Under the pieces are notes generated by a model. The model did not search any database, was not told the origin of the DNA, and saw only the letters and a program-made list of their open reading frames with translations. From Butyriboletus loyo (Eukaryota > Basidiomycota > Agaricomycetes > Boletales > Boletaceae), in the NCBI GenBank assembly GCA_038093515.1, contig JBBPSI010000005.1, positions 248,001 through 312,000 on the forward strand: DNA of 64,000 bases, written 5' to 3'. Below, one piece after another: positions 1-12,803 of the stretch (the first letter of the stretch is position 1; each line of letters begins with the position of its first letter). Both the position numbers and the translations under genes were made by a program.

Positions 1-407
1 TTTTCGCTTCTTCAAGATTACCTGCTGATGGCTCAATCACCAACTACAGACGCGATTTGTATCCATCAATGGCAGAAGGAGGGGCGGTGGCGGTGAGGAG
101 CCTATCCGAGGGCCGATGCCTGTACGGGGGACATTGGGGGGCGAGTCGAGAGTCGTTCCAATCGTGCATGCACCGACAGCGGGACATTTTCAGTGACTGC
201 ACAAGGCGTACGAGGCAATGGATTGGCGGTTTATGAGCCCCCGAGTGAATAGATACTATATAGATTCAGCCGACACTGGCGTCGACGGTGAAGGGCCTGG
301 AGTCGTAGGATTTGCTGCACTCGCGACACAGCACTGGCAGTTGCATGATTCGATTTCCCAAGCAGTGGCCAAGTGATGTTCTAATTCACGGAAATGCCTC
401 GATTGAT
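1..407. other. Intergenic segment at left edge
   Basis: No convincing coding frame, RNA gene or repeat is visible in this stretch. It lies beyond the stop codon of the F-box gene that ends at 408, so it probably holds that gene's 3' untranslated region and spacer. Confidence 0.5.
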
Positions 408-2018
408 TTAAAAAATGCCCGTCCGACGATGGGAATACTTTGAAACGTGATACCCGATTCCGTTTCTCTCGAGTTTTAGCCTGTCCTCCGTGATCCCTCT
501 TCTACCGCCGACAGCGTTCAGACCAACGGAAGCGATCGGTGGGTACGTATCCCCCGTCACCCCAGGACCAAAATCATACACGAATGGCCGACTCTGGGTC
601 GCGCCGAAGAGTCTTGAGCTCTCAAGGACAATCGAATATACAGGAGATGAATCATTTCCGGGAGCATATACGCTCCAGCCTCGTAACGGCTGACGGACAT
701 CCCAGAAGGCGACAACGCTGTACCGAGCCGTCCCGGCGGCAACGAAACTGGCATTGCCGCCACCGCAAGAGACGGTGTATATGGGCTCAGGTGACAAGGC
801 ATCTTGCAGTGTAAGGACGGGGAGAAGTGTTGGTGGTGAAGACGACGAGGCCGTGCTGAGGGTTGAGTGGCATTGTGAGTGGTGGGAGACGCGGAGGTCG
901 TATATCCGAACTGAGCCGTCGTACCAGCCCGAGACGATGATTTGCTCGGGAGGACCGAGAGGCGAAGAGGGCGGAGCGCATGTGATGCCATATACCGCTG
1001 AGGGGCGGTTCTTCGGGGACTGAAGGACGATCGAGGGAATGGGGGAAAACCCGTCAGGGGCTATGTAGTAAAGGGAAAGAGGTGCAGGAGATGTAGTGCC
1101 GAATACGGCGTATGGCGAGGAAGAAGACATGCAAAGGTGGCTTGTCCAGCTCTTTGTGCCCAAGTTGACGGACGTGAGAGATGGGGAATCGGAGGCGAGG
1201 TTAGTGAGGAAGACCGAACCTTTTTGGGAGAGGGAGAGAAGTGTGTGTGAGGAGCAAGATATGCTTTGTACAACGTTTGTACCGTGATGTTGGAGAGCAC
1301 TCTGTGGTGCCCGTGCGATGACGATGTGTTGTCTGCTGTGCGGTCCTTGGTGGGGAGGAAGACAGACCTGTTCAACAGAGCTATCCTCGAATCCGAGAAA
1401 GACTGTGCGATCTTGACCGGCATCAGGGAGAAATGCGATGCTAGTGATGTCGGGTTGGACTGTACTGCGACCAAGCATGAAAGTATATGAGCGTTCAAAG
1501 ACGATGCGGGAGGGGGATGCACCGGAGGTGGCTTGTACAGCATATGAATAGAGAACACGGCCTGCAGCGACTAATAAGGTGGAAACGGACAGGGCGATAG
1601 CGGGTTGTAGTTTTCCTTTCCACGGCCGAGAAAGGGGACGTGCAATGAAGTTGGCGCGCGACCAGGCTCGATCTGCAAGAGTGTTGTAGCGGACGTGTGT
1701 GAAAGGAGACCACCGTGAACGCGAGGAATGGAGAGCGAGGGAATGTCTCTGGTTTTTTCTAAGAAATATGGACCAACCAAAGTCGTGTACCTGGCTGGAG
1801 AAGATGAGCGGTGGGACCAGACTTGTCCCGGGACATACCAGATGATTCAAGAGCCCACATGTGGAAGCAAGACAGAGGAGGTCGTCGAGGTCGAGGTGCT
1901 CGATGATGAGCATCAGCACGTCCGTGTTCATTAATGTCAATGTCATAGAGGACGAGTATGTGCTGACGTAACGAAAAGCAGGTCGGAAACGAAGTAAACA
2001 CCGAAGCGGACTAAACAA
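408..2018 (-). CDS. F-box protein with WD40-like beta-propeller
   Basis: A single open frame of up to 536 codons. Near the N-terminus, after MNTDVLML, is an F-box-like helical segment (IIEHLDLDDLLCLAS, about residues 30-60). The rest is rich in beta-strand and Ser/Gly, with WD40-like pieces such as SGWYDGSVRIYDLR and VVAFWDVRQP near residues 360-450. F-box proteins of this kind normally bind Skp1 in an SCF ubiquitin ligase and use the propeller to bind substrate. That role is inferred from the family, not seen. Starting at the first Met leaves only 17 bases to the divergent GEM1 start. The Met at 1946 (MTLTLM) or 1931 is a more comfortable start and also places the F-box at the N-terminus. 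No intron is needed. The target is unknown. Confidence 0.75.
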   Translation of the reverse strand: MFSPLRCLLRFRPAFRYVSTYSSSMTLTLMNTDVLMLIIEHLDLDDLLCLASTCGLLNHLVCPGTSLVPPLIFSSQVHDFGWSIFLRKNQRHSLALHSSRSRWSPFTHVRYNTLADRAWSRANFIARPLSRPWKGKLQPAIALSVSTLLVAAGRVLYSYAVQATSGASPSRIVFERSYTFMLGRSTVQPDITSIAFLPDAGQDRTVFLGFEDSSVEQVCLPPHQGPHSRQHIVIARAPQSALQHHGTNVVQSISCSSHTLLSLSQKGSVFLTNLASDSPSLTSVNLGTKSWTSHLCMSSSSPYAVFGTTSPAPLSLYYIAPDGFSPIPSIVLQSPKNRPSAVYGITCAPPSSPLGPPEQIIVSGWYDGSVRIYDLRVSHHSQCHSTLSTASSSSPPTLLPVLTLQDALSPEPIYTVSCGGGNASFVAAGTARYSVVAFWDVRQPLRGWSVYAPGNDSSPVYSIVLESSRLFGATQSRPFVYDFGPGVTGDTYPPIASVGLNAVGGRRGITEDRLKLERNGIGYHVSKYSHRRTGIF

Positions 2019-2035
2019 GTCAAGTCAAGCTAGCC

Positions 2036-4692
<2,657 letters not shown>

Positions 4693-4880
4693 CGATTTAG
4701 ATAGTTTACATTCTAGCCTATAGACGAGATCCGAAGTCCGATGGTTGAGATCCGCAATCGCCTTGAGGTCGCCGCCTGGAAGTCGTGCAGGCCCAGCATA
4801 AAATCAAGACAACGTCTACTGAGCGCGCCCGCCATCGATCTCTGCGTACAACGACAACCTCTCAAACAACTCCACTCGAC

Positions 4881-6639
4881 ATGGACGAAGAAATGGACTT
4901 TGACGCCAACGTACCACAGATCCCTTCTTCAAAACCTCAACAACAGCATTACGACGGGCGCAAGATGCTGTACGTCGTCGTCCGTGTTGATATTCAGGGG
5001 CGAACTAACCCTCGTATGCGGTCGCGATACGACATTCTAGCGATCTCGTCTTCGTCCAGGACTGCACAGGTAGCCAAGGTTCCTACATCTCCAGCGCAAC
5101 GAGAAATATAGAAGAAATTTGCGCCCACATCTTCGAGTCTGGTCGCCTTCAATCTCCCGAAGACCTACGTGTAGGTCTTGTGGCATTCCGCGACCACCCA
5201 CCACAAGATCACACATATGTCGTCAAGAACTTTGGTTTCTCGTCAGACATTAGTAAGGTTCACAAGGACCTTTCAGGGCTCTATGCCTCTGGCGGCGGTG
5301 ACGGACCCGAAGCCGTCACGGCTGCCTTGGCAGAGGCGTTGAACATGGACTGGAGGGAGCACGCGAGTAAGATGGTGGTACTCATTGCTGATGCGCCTCC
5401 CCACGGGATTGGCGAGTATGGCGACGGTACGTCCAAGTTGCATAGGTTTCCAAAACAGACCTGACACGTTTTGATTACCCAGGCTTTGATGAAGGTTCAC
5501 CCGATGGAAACGATCCATTGCAGGTCGTACGCGCCATGGCAAGTCGAGGTATAACGCTAGTAAGACATGACATTCTCCCGTTTCGTTCGCGTCATCTTGT
5601 TGATCATGCTTTCTTTTCAGTTCTTCGTCGCTTGCGAGCCAGCACTCAGCGGATACTCTGTGAGCGCATTTTCTTGCCCTCTGCCCGAGTCGTAGGGCAC
5701 AGGCACTGACCCAGAGCCCTAACACGCACAGTATGCTACCGATTTTTACCAAGCCATCACGACCATCACCTCGGGTCTTATGCTCCCCCTAACCACCGCC
5801 GATCTCCTGTCACATGCGATCGTTGGAAGCGTACTTGAGAATCTTGACATGGAGAGACTTGTACGCGAGGTAGGGCACGCAGTTGCACAGCGGATACTCG
5901 GCAACAATGAGAGCGTCGATGATGTGGCTCGTGAACTACACGAGAGACTGCTGCTCAGGAACGAGAGTACGAAGAAGGTGGTGATCGAGAGTATCTACAA
6001 GGAATCCCCAGAGGCGGCGCACAACGTATCCGTTTTCATGCATGCCTCATCATTGACTGAGGCCAGACCCCAGCTTAAGCGGGTACGTACATTGTTATTT
6101 GCCCAATTCATCAGCTGATGGTACTAATTCTCTTGGTGCACTGATAGGTGTATGGGACACGGTTCACAGACAAGTATCTGCTTGCACGGCAGGCATCCAA
6201 CCGAGGCTCATATTCGTACTCTTATGCCCCTCATCTTCCCTCACGAACAACACCAGTCAAGCCTACATCTGCTCCGAGTACCTCGCCCGGCACCTCAGCC
6301 TCTCCGCCACGCAAAGTCGTCACAGACTTTGCTGCTTTCGGCGCGCCAGCAAATGCAAGCGTGTTCGGGACTGCGGTCGCTTCGACGCCTTTTTCGCTGG
6401 CAGGTGGCAAGGCTGCGTTTGGAGGAATCAGGAGCCCGAGTGGAAGGGGCATGTTTGATGCTGATGACGAGGATGACGACGACAACGACGGGAGACAAAA
6501 GGTTGAATTGCGAGAAGATTCGATATCTCTAGATCAGGTACTTGGCCCGCGTTCCTGTCGACCACTCATACTGACGTTGTTGGTGGGACAGGCACGCCGC
6601 ATCGCAATGCAGAGTGCTTGGAGGGGTTTCCGAGGATGA
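4881..6639 (+). CDS. von Willebrand factor A domain protein (VWKA-like, no kinase domain)
   Basis: Start chosen at MDEEMDFDANVPQ because it is in frame with the vWA domain and is preceded by stops or unlikely sequence. The vWA domain begins DLVFVQDCTGSQGSY. The MIDAS motif D-x-T-G-S is thus a variant of the usual D-x-S-x-S. It continues with VGLVAFRDHPPQD, GGDGPEAVTAALAEAL and MVVLIADAPPHG. This resembles the vWA part of the alpha-kinase family VwkA of amoebae and fungi. The C-terminal half instead has a helical region, a Ser/Pro-rich linker and an acidic run (DADDEDDDDND) before a short basic tail. I see no alpha-kinase domain. It is likely intracellular, since there is no signal peptide. 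Function unknown beyond a metal-dependent protein-binding domain. Confidence 0.8.
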
Positions 6640-6833
6640 CAGATTCCCACTGTTTGGTACACATCCGCTATTTCTCGTTCCCCACTCGTCACCCATTCCC
6701 TAATGCTGTAAGACACGGCTGTAAACCTTGTTTCTGTTCACGCCAGTTTCAGGACCATGTAGAATAATGACTTTGCATAAAATCAACGACCAGCTCATGA
6801 TTGTGACGCAATCGCGATATAAGAAATGTGTGT

Positions 6834-7977
6834 CTAGGGTGGGGTATCCTTCCGTTTTCTCTTCTTCTTGGTTGTGAGCACGACGTATGCGTCAGTTGTG
6901 TCCACATTGCTGGGTGTGTCCTGCTGTCTCCTAGTCGACGGTGCAAGTTCTTCTTCTAATCTCTTTCTTGTGCACTTTGCTGGCCCCAGATCACCTCCCT
7001 CTGGACCTGCCACAGATGTTTGGGCTCGTTCGCGATCCTTTTTCGATGTCTCATTTTCTTCAGACCAGGTCTCCTTGTCCCGTTTCTTTCGAGCTTTCCG
7101 ATCAACATCATCCAGCCGATCCTTCTTTCTCTTGGGTTTCTCCCTCGCCAACGCTTTCACTGCCTTTTCAGCGGCCCTCGCAGCCTTGCGCTCTTTTTTC
7201 AATCTTTTGCGTTCTCTCCGCTCCTCTCTTGTCCCTGCCTTGTCTACCGATTTCCGCCCCTTACCCCTCCCTGGTTCTCCGTTGACCTCGTCTCGATCGC
7301 CGACGTGTTCAGGTATTGGCGTCGACACGGACGAGGGCTCGAAAGGCACAGGCGCTGATTGTGGATCGTCGTCCGGACCCAACACGGCCCCTCTGAAAAA
7401 CTTCGAGTACAGACCCCGTTTCGCAGCTTCTCTCTTGGCAGTGGCTAGAAGCGACAGACTCCGACCCGAGGCAGAGGTACCTACGTCGGTGTTGGCGTTC
7501 GGAGTGGTGCTGCCTGATGTAGAGGCGGGCGTGCCAGAGATGGGTCGTCGGTTGGAGATGATGCCGGTTGTGGTGCGCTGGAGAGGTACGGAATCGGGGT
7601 CCGTGCGTGAGGAGGGATCCTGGGGCGGAACGCGAGTTGAACAAAACGGCAAGGGGAAGGGGGACTGGCACGAAAAACAGGGTACCTTGGTGTCATCGAC
7701 GTCTTCATCATCGCTCGATACTTTTATCTTGATCGCCTTTGACGCGGCGGCGAACAAGCTGCGTGGATGATGGTAAATTCGATGCGCAAGGAGGAATGAA
7801 AGAGCACACGGACTGGTCCCAGAAGGGGAAGGCTTCGTCGCGGTCTTTTCCCAGACCAGAGAGATTTTTCTTTGGTGGAATCGTGAGGGGTTTGTCGATG
7901 GCGCCGTTACGGAGGCCAGTGCCAGACCCAGTCCATCCGTACGAGGTCAGATAGGCGTACCCGTAGGATTCTGACAT
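6834..7977 (-). CDS. G-patch ribosome-biogenesis protein (GPATCH4/Tma23-like)
   Basis: Starts MSESYGYAYLTSYGWTGSGTGLRNG, then a G-patch core with NLSGLGKDRDEAFPFWD. A 55-base intron (7759-7813, GTCCGT..CCACGCAG) joins this to HLFAAASKAIKIKV, which lines up with the end of the GPATCH4 G-patch. A second, in-frame intron is likely at 7620-7685 (66 bases, GTACCC..CCCCAG), because the codons it would add are atypical. The C-terminal half is almost wholly Lys/Arg/Glu (ERRERKRLKKERKAARAAEK), typical of nucleolar proteins, and ends KKKRKRKDTPP. G-patch proteins stimulate DEAH helicases, and GPATCH4 and Tma23 work in pre-rRNA processing. That assignment is by resemblance. A 23-bp near-perfect repeat of its first codons lies just upstream of the start. 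Confidence 0.8.
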
Positions 7978-8015
7978 ACGGACAGTCCTACTCGTACGAG
8001 GTTAGATAGGCGTAC
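7938..8015. repeat. 23-bp direct repeat flanking a start codon
   Basis: Two copies, 7938-7960 and 7993-8015, match at 22 of 23 positions (C versus T at the 11th base). The first copy lies inside the N-terminal codons of the G-patch gene on the minus strand. The second lies upstream of its ATG, in the spacer before the NCA2 stop codon. The copy pitch is 55 bases. Confidence 0.9.
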
Positions 8016-8023
8016 TACTCGAG

Positions 8024-10183
8024 TCACGTGCTTTGGACCCTCTCATACCACCCAAGTTCACATCCCCAACTGTTCCACATCCTTTCCAACACCCTCAGCT
8101 TCTCCATCCGGCCTAGACTGGGGTCCTCCAAATCTTGCACATCTTCAACAAACCCCTCACGAAGACGCGAACGTGCAGGCAACGACGTGAGTGCGTACTG
8201 CCGAAGGTGAGTCAATGACAGCACAAGAAGCCCCGTTGTCAGCGGTGGGATCGAGTTCAGGGATGATTCCATATCGTGCGGTTGACCTGCATGTCTGTGC
8301 GATGCCTTTGGTTGAAAAAGCAAAAGGCGTTCGATCCTCCTGTTCCTAAAGTCAGCTTACGTGCCGGTCACAGAACACAAGACAAACCTCATTGCGAGCC
8401 AGACACTCATTTGACGGTGTTTGCCACCGTACCTGTTGCGGTCACCGAACAAAAGTTGTTTGAGGAACCCTCCGATCACATACACGACTGCAAGGGCCGG
8501 TGCGACTCCGACGAATGCAAACGTAAGTTCCTGGGACTTGAGCAATTTGTCGATGCCCGTCAAAGCTTGGTCAATGTCAACCTGGCACCAGTCAATTCAA
8601 GGAGTCCACAATGACAACTTTGCACGAACCTTTGCTTTTTGCACTTGCACGAACAACGACCTCAATAAAGTGCCAGCGACGGCGGATTTGAATGGCTGTT
8701 TAATGTCGTCTTCGTAAATCTCAAGGATGGGTGTAAGGTCTCCCATCCGTATCTGATCTGATAGTGCAGCCAGTTGAGCTTGGGTATAACCCAACTTGTC
8801 TTGAGCCAACGCGAGTGCCATTCGCTCGAGAGACTGTCGAAGAATACTGTGAGTAGTGGACCAGGGGGAAGGATACAACACACGTTTAGGTCGGCGGATA
8901 CTGCTTCGCGACGAACAATGACACCATCTTCTCCGCCTGCTCGGATAGTCCGAAAGACCTCACGAAGAGGCTCCAAGAGCCAATCCGTGACAAAATTATG
9001 CACGGTCTCGAGTGTATCCACCGCCAGATCAGTCAACGTGGCCCGGGAAGCGTACAGAATCTTGACACAATAAAGAGTCAGAGGCGGAAGGAGCAACAAA
9101 CGCGGCCACAACAGCGTTAATCGTGATGGTCGACGAAGATCCCGGTCATCGAGATAGGACGCGTGTTCCTTGCGAGCGATGACGATTGCCTGGGACAGCT
9201 CCATAAAATTGGATAGTAAGTTTTGCTCTGACAACTCGACTGACGTCGCAGAACCCAGCGCGGTCACAAACTCAACGAGAAAATTAGGCACATCTTTGAT
9301 CGGCAAGCCCTCGCGCTTGATGGCCAGAGCGCGCATGAGCGCAGGTCTCATTCCAATAAGCATTCCGAGCACTTCTGCTCTGTCATTCCGAATTTTTTCG
9401 TGCTCCTGCCGCTTCAGACGACACTCATCGCGCGAGAGACGAAGTGGAAAATACGGGATGAACGTAAGTCCATTTACGAGCCTTTGGACGGTGTTGCGCA
9501 GGATGGAGAGAACTGTAGAGGCAGAGTTTTGTGGGTCGACATAGAAGACTGGACGAAAACGCGACAACGTGTCAGAAGGGCTGTTCTTCAAATGCGGAAA
9601 GAGGATAGACACAAATGGGTTGAGTTGCAGTCGGCTACAGGACGGAAAAAGGTCGCGGAAAGAGGAGGGGCGAAATGTCGACAGGTGAATTGAACCGTCG
9701 CCGGATCGCAAGACTCGTAGCAAGCTCAAGATACGTTTCGGGAGAGCTGGTGGGATGTCAACGTTCCATCATGAGCAGGGAAACGAGTGTCATTGCAGGC
9801 TTACTTTGGAGGAGGTACAAGGCGGCGAGCTGGTTTGACTGCTCGACTTCGGCCCACCACTCTGCCTCACCCTGAGCGGCGCTTGCCTCGCCCAAATACA
9901 GGTCGAGGGCATTCGCGTACAGACCGAAAGCAATTCTTGCCAGAACGACTCGCAATGACACCTCGGACGGATGCTGCTGGTCGCCATGTAGGACTGCGTC
10001 ATTTTGCAGGAGCGTCAACACATTCTGGATGGTCTCTGCAGTGAACGGCGGTCTGAGAATCACGTCGATTTGCTGGTAGAGTTGCTCTGTACGTGGATCG
10101 AGTCCGGTGAGCGGAAGCTGGGTGTTGACGAGGGAAAGGAGAGGCTCAGTGTAATGAGCAGAGTAAACCAGCGACATGAACAA
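8024..10183 (-). CDS. NCA2: Nuclear control of ATPase protein 2 (NCA2)
   Basis: The first exon reads MFMSLVYSAHYTEPLLSLVN (a second Met at 10177 is equally possible). An intron at about 9739-9797 (GTAAGC..CACCAG) joins LYLLQ to TLPKRILSLLR. The long middle exon has the NCA2 core: RAEVLGMLIGMRPALMRALAIKREGLP, then ELSEQNLLSNFMELSQAI, then a hydrophobic segment (LLLLPPLTLYCVKIL). Later exons carry ALAQDKLGYTQAQL and a second membrane span (TFAFVGVAPALAVVYVIGG), ending CELGWYERVQST. NCA2 is an inner mitochondrial membrane protein first found through control of Atp6/Atp8 expression in yeast. Length and order look complete. Its start is only 27 bases from the VPS37 stop on the same strand. Confidence 0.92.
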
Positions 10184-10210
10184 AAAGTGGTAACAATACG
10201 AGTCAAGTAG

Positions 10211-10907
10211 TCACTCATCCCTCCAGATCACTTGGCCTACAGCCCATCTCTCTCCCCACATAACCCGCTTGTGATACGTCTTTCTCAGCTCCCTGAATTC
10301 CTTGACAAAGTTGTCCACATCCGACGCATCGTTGGACCCAGAAGAGAAAGAGGATTGGACGAACGACGATGCAAGCGCTTCAGATGTGTTGTCCTGGTCC
10401 GTTGTCGCATGCCGGAGGCGCAGGTGGAGGAACTGGGGGCTGAAGCGCTGCGTTCACGTCAGACCAACGTCGAGCTGGTCGAGCGGTGGACCCACTTGGT
10501 AGACTTCTTTCTGTTCGCGTTCAATCTCCTTCCATCGTGCTTCGAGCGACTTTGCTTGGTCGAACGCATCCTTGGTCTCAGACCGTAGCTGGTACAGCCG
10601 GTCTTGCAGCGACAAGTTCGATTCTGTAGAACATGTTCTCAGTCATGCCACGGCAGTGGATTCGCTCGAACGGACGGGCGATCGCCTCGTTGGCCATCCC
10701 TAGCTCTTTCTGTGATTGGTAGAGCGCCTTGACGTTCGGGAGGGAATGAAAGACGGCTTGAAAGTATGCTGGGTCATTCAATAGGTCCTCGAGATCAGTT
10801 CGACTAGCACAACGAGGAGGTCAGCGAGTATCTGGAATCTCAAAGACGAGGTCAGCGTGCCTCAGATGAGACAGCTCAGGACATTCTGTCATCAGTGGGG
10901 TCGCCAT
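10211..10907 (-). CDS. VPS37: ESCRT-I subunit Vps37 (mod(r) domain)
   Basis: The probable start is MATPLMTECPELSHL at 10907. After an unresolved intron the frame gives DLEDLLNDPAYFQAVFHSLP and VKALYQSQKELGMANEAIA. It continues in the next exon as NLSLQDRLYQLRSETKDAFDQ, then LEARWKEIEREQKEVYQ and finally RVMWGERWAVGQVIWRDE. The 'DPAYFQ..FHSLP' block and the following coiled coil are the signature of the Vps37 mod(r) domain. Vps37 binds Vps23 and Vps28 in ESCRT-I, which sorts ubiquitinated cargo at endosomes. The exact first splice is not settled by eye: the frame shifts between the start exon and DLEDLL. It is divergent to RRP40, with 34 bases between the two start codons. Confidence 0.85.
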
Positions 10908-10941
10908 TGTCGTTGCGGATTGAGTTTGACTTTCTTTTCTC

Positions 10942-11801
10942 ATGGCTTCCATCGTCCTGCCCGGTGAACACGTCCCAGCACAACACGTCAACCTCAAGCT
11001 GGGACCAGGTTTGCTACAGCTCTCAGCCCGTCGCGCTTCTCCAAACGGTCAGCCTATCATATCGACGCGCGCAGGGCAACTTGACCACTCTGCAAACAAC
11101 AGCCGATGGTGGGTGGAAGGCAATGCACGGCGGGTATGTTTTCCTCCTGCCATCTTGATATGTACAATACTATCATTTTTAACCAGTATGTCCAAGCACC
11201 CCAAGAGAGCGTGATCGGTATCGTCCTCGGTCGCAGCGGCGAGGGTTGGCGAGTTGACATCGGCTCTGCACATCCTGCGCTGCTTGATGGACTCGCATTC
11301 GAAGGTGCTACCAAGAGAAGTAAACCCAACCTCAAAGTACGCATTTCGACCTGTCTCTCATTCATTCATTCAATCCTTTGTGTAGGTTGGTGCTTTAGTT
11401 TACGCCCGCGTGTCCCTCGCACACAAAGACATGGAGCCCGAACTGGAATGTTTCGATGCTCAAACACACAAAGCCGAAGGTTTCGGCGAGCTTAGCGGTG
11501 GATTTATTGTTCAATGTAGTTTGCGGATGAGTCGGCTGTCAGTATTTCACCCAATTCAATGTGCTGCTTCGAACCTGACGACGTCTGCAGTTTGTTGGAT
11601 CCAAAACACTTCTTGCTCCCCTTTCTAGGTTCACGCTTTCCACTCGAGGCGGCCGTTGGCATGAACGGCAGGATCTGGATCAGCACGAAGGAAGCAAAGC
11701 AGACAATCGCCGTAATTCGATGCATCGAGGCTGTCGATCCTGATGGTGGCGGCATGGACGAAGGAGGTGTCAAAAAGTTTTTCAGTAAGCTGGAAATATA
11801 G
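10942..11801 (+). CDS. RRP40: Exosome complex component Rrp40
   Basis: Starts MASIVLPGEHVPAQHV. An S1-like segment follows after a short intron: VIGIVLGRSGEGWRVDIGSAHPALLDGLAF. Then come VGALVYARVSLAHKDMEPELECFD and GFGELSGGFIVQCSL, and after an intron with acceptor TCTGCAG, LLDPKHFLLPFLGSRFPLEAAVGMNGRIW. The GxNG-type KH motif (VGMNGRIWI) is typical of Rrp40. Rrp40 is one of the three S1/KH cap subunits of the 3'-5' RNA exosome, in nucleus and cytoplasm. The protein is complete, ending KKFFSKLEI. The gene shares a 34-base head-to-head gap with VPS37. Confidence 0.93.
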
Positions 11802-11983
11802 CCTTTCGATGAAGCAAGGCGGACTGGTGACTGCACATCCTGAATCGCAACTGGTCGTGATTTCTTGGTAGGCATGTTTGGTGGTATTCTGGCGAGTGGC
11901 TGCGAGTCTCGGATGAAGACTGCTTGCAGTATTGTTTGACAGTGATACAAATGATAGTGCAAGTTGAGTGGGCTGAACACCAC

Positions 11984-12654
11984 CTATTCGTCGTCTGCTA
12001 CACGGGCTCTCTTGAGGGGTCTCCTGCCTGTACCAGTACTTTGAGCATCCTCGTCACTCACAGTCCCTGCGCTTCTGCGCATGGCTCGTTTTCGCCTCTG
12101 ATATTCTCGGTCGCGATTCTTCTTTTGCTGAGCAGCGGTAAGCTCCTGGGTTCTTGGGGCTGGGGGAACGACGACCGTCGTGACACCAGGAGTAGTCGGA
12201 TGTTTGAAGTCGTCCGGTGCAGGAGTGGACTCCTCTCCGTCGCCCATTAGATCGAGCGACTGTAGTTTCAAGAGAATGTTAGCGGGGGCAAGAAATATTG
12301 AGTGGACGTGCCTTTGACCAAGTCCCGCTGCTGCTCGAGAACCAGCGGTCTCCGTCACCTATTTCATGTTTCCGTCGCGCAGCTGCGCCCTGGGTTGGTT
12401 TGAGGTAGCCGTCAAAACCGTGTATGATGTTTCCGGTTGAAGCAGTGTCGGTGAGATAGCTTGTCTCGAGGTTGTAGATGGACAGTTCAATTTGAGCCTG
12501 GTCGAGTTATTTAGTTAGTCTGTGTTGGATGTCGGAGACATACCAGCTGACGGTCAGCGGCCCTCTTCTTCATGAGCATCTTTGCGAGCTCGTCCTTGAC
12601 CTTGTCATAACGCGCTTTCTCGTCGGCGCTGGCGAGTGGGTCTTTGTTCGCCAT
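11984..12654 (-). CDS. EAF6: Histone acetyltransferase complex subunit Eaf6
   Basis: Starts MANKDPLASADEKARYDKVKDE. The helical block DELAKMLMKKRAADRQLAQIE runs into IYNLETSYLTDT and NIIHGFDGYLK, the hallmark of the Eaf6/MEAF6 family (a coiled coil followed by 'GNI..GFD.YL'). The C-terminal part is lower complexity, with an RRKRAMRRS basic stretch and RRPLKRARVADDE at the end, probably nuclear targeting. Eaf6 is a small subunit shared by NuA4 and NuA3-type acetyltransferases. It is head to head with RPT5 across about 150 bases. Confidence 0.9.
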
Positions 12655-12803
12655 ACTCCGAGTCCTGCGCTGCTCGCCGTCCTGTGCGACGCCCGCAAAG
12701 GGTACCGCCACACGACACGACTTCCTCTTTCGGTCGGGGAGGCATACGCGTCCGTTCCTCGCCGCCATCTTGGACTTCCTCATTGTCTTCCACGTCGTCC
12801 AGC

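Noticed and set aside
6868..7770. A 300-codon plus-strand frame rich in Ser/Phe/Arg
   Set aside because: It is the mirror of the Lys/Arg/Glu-rich minus-strand G-patch gene, which has a recognisable domain and splice sites.
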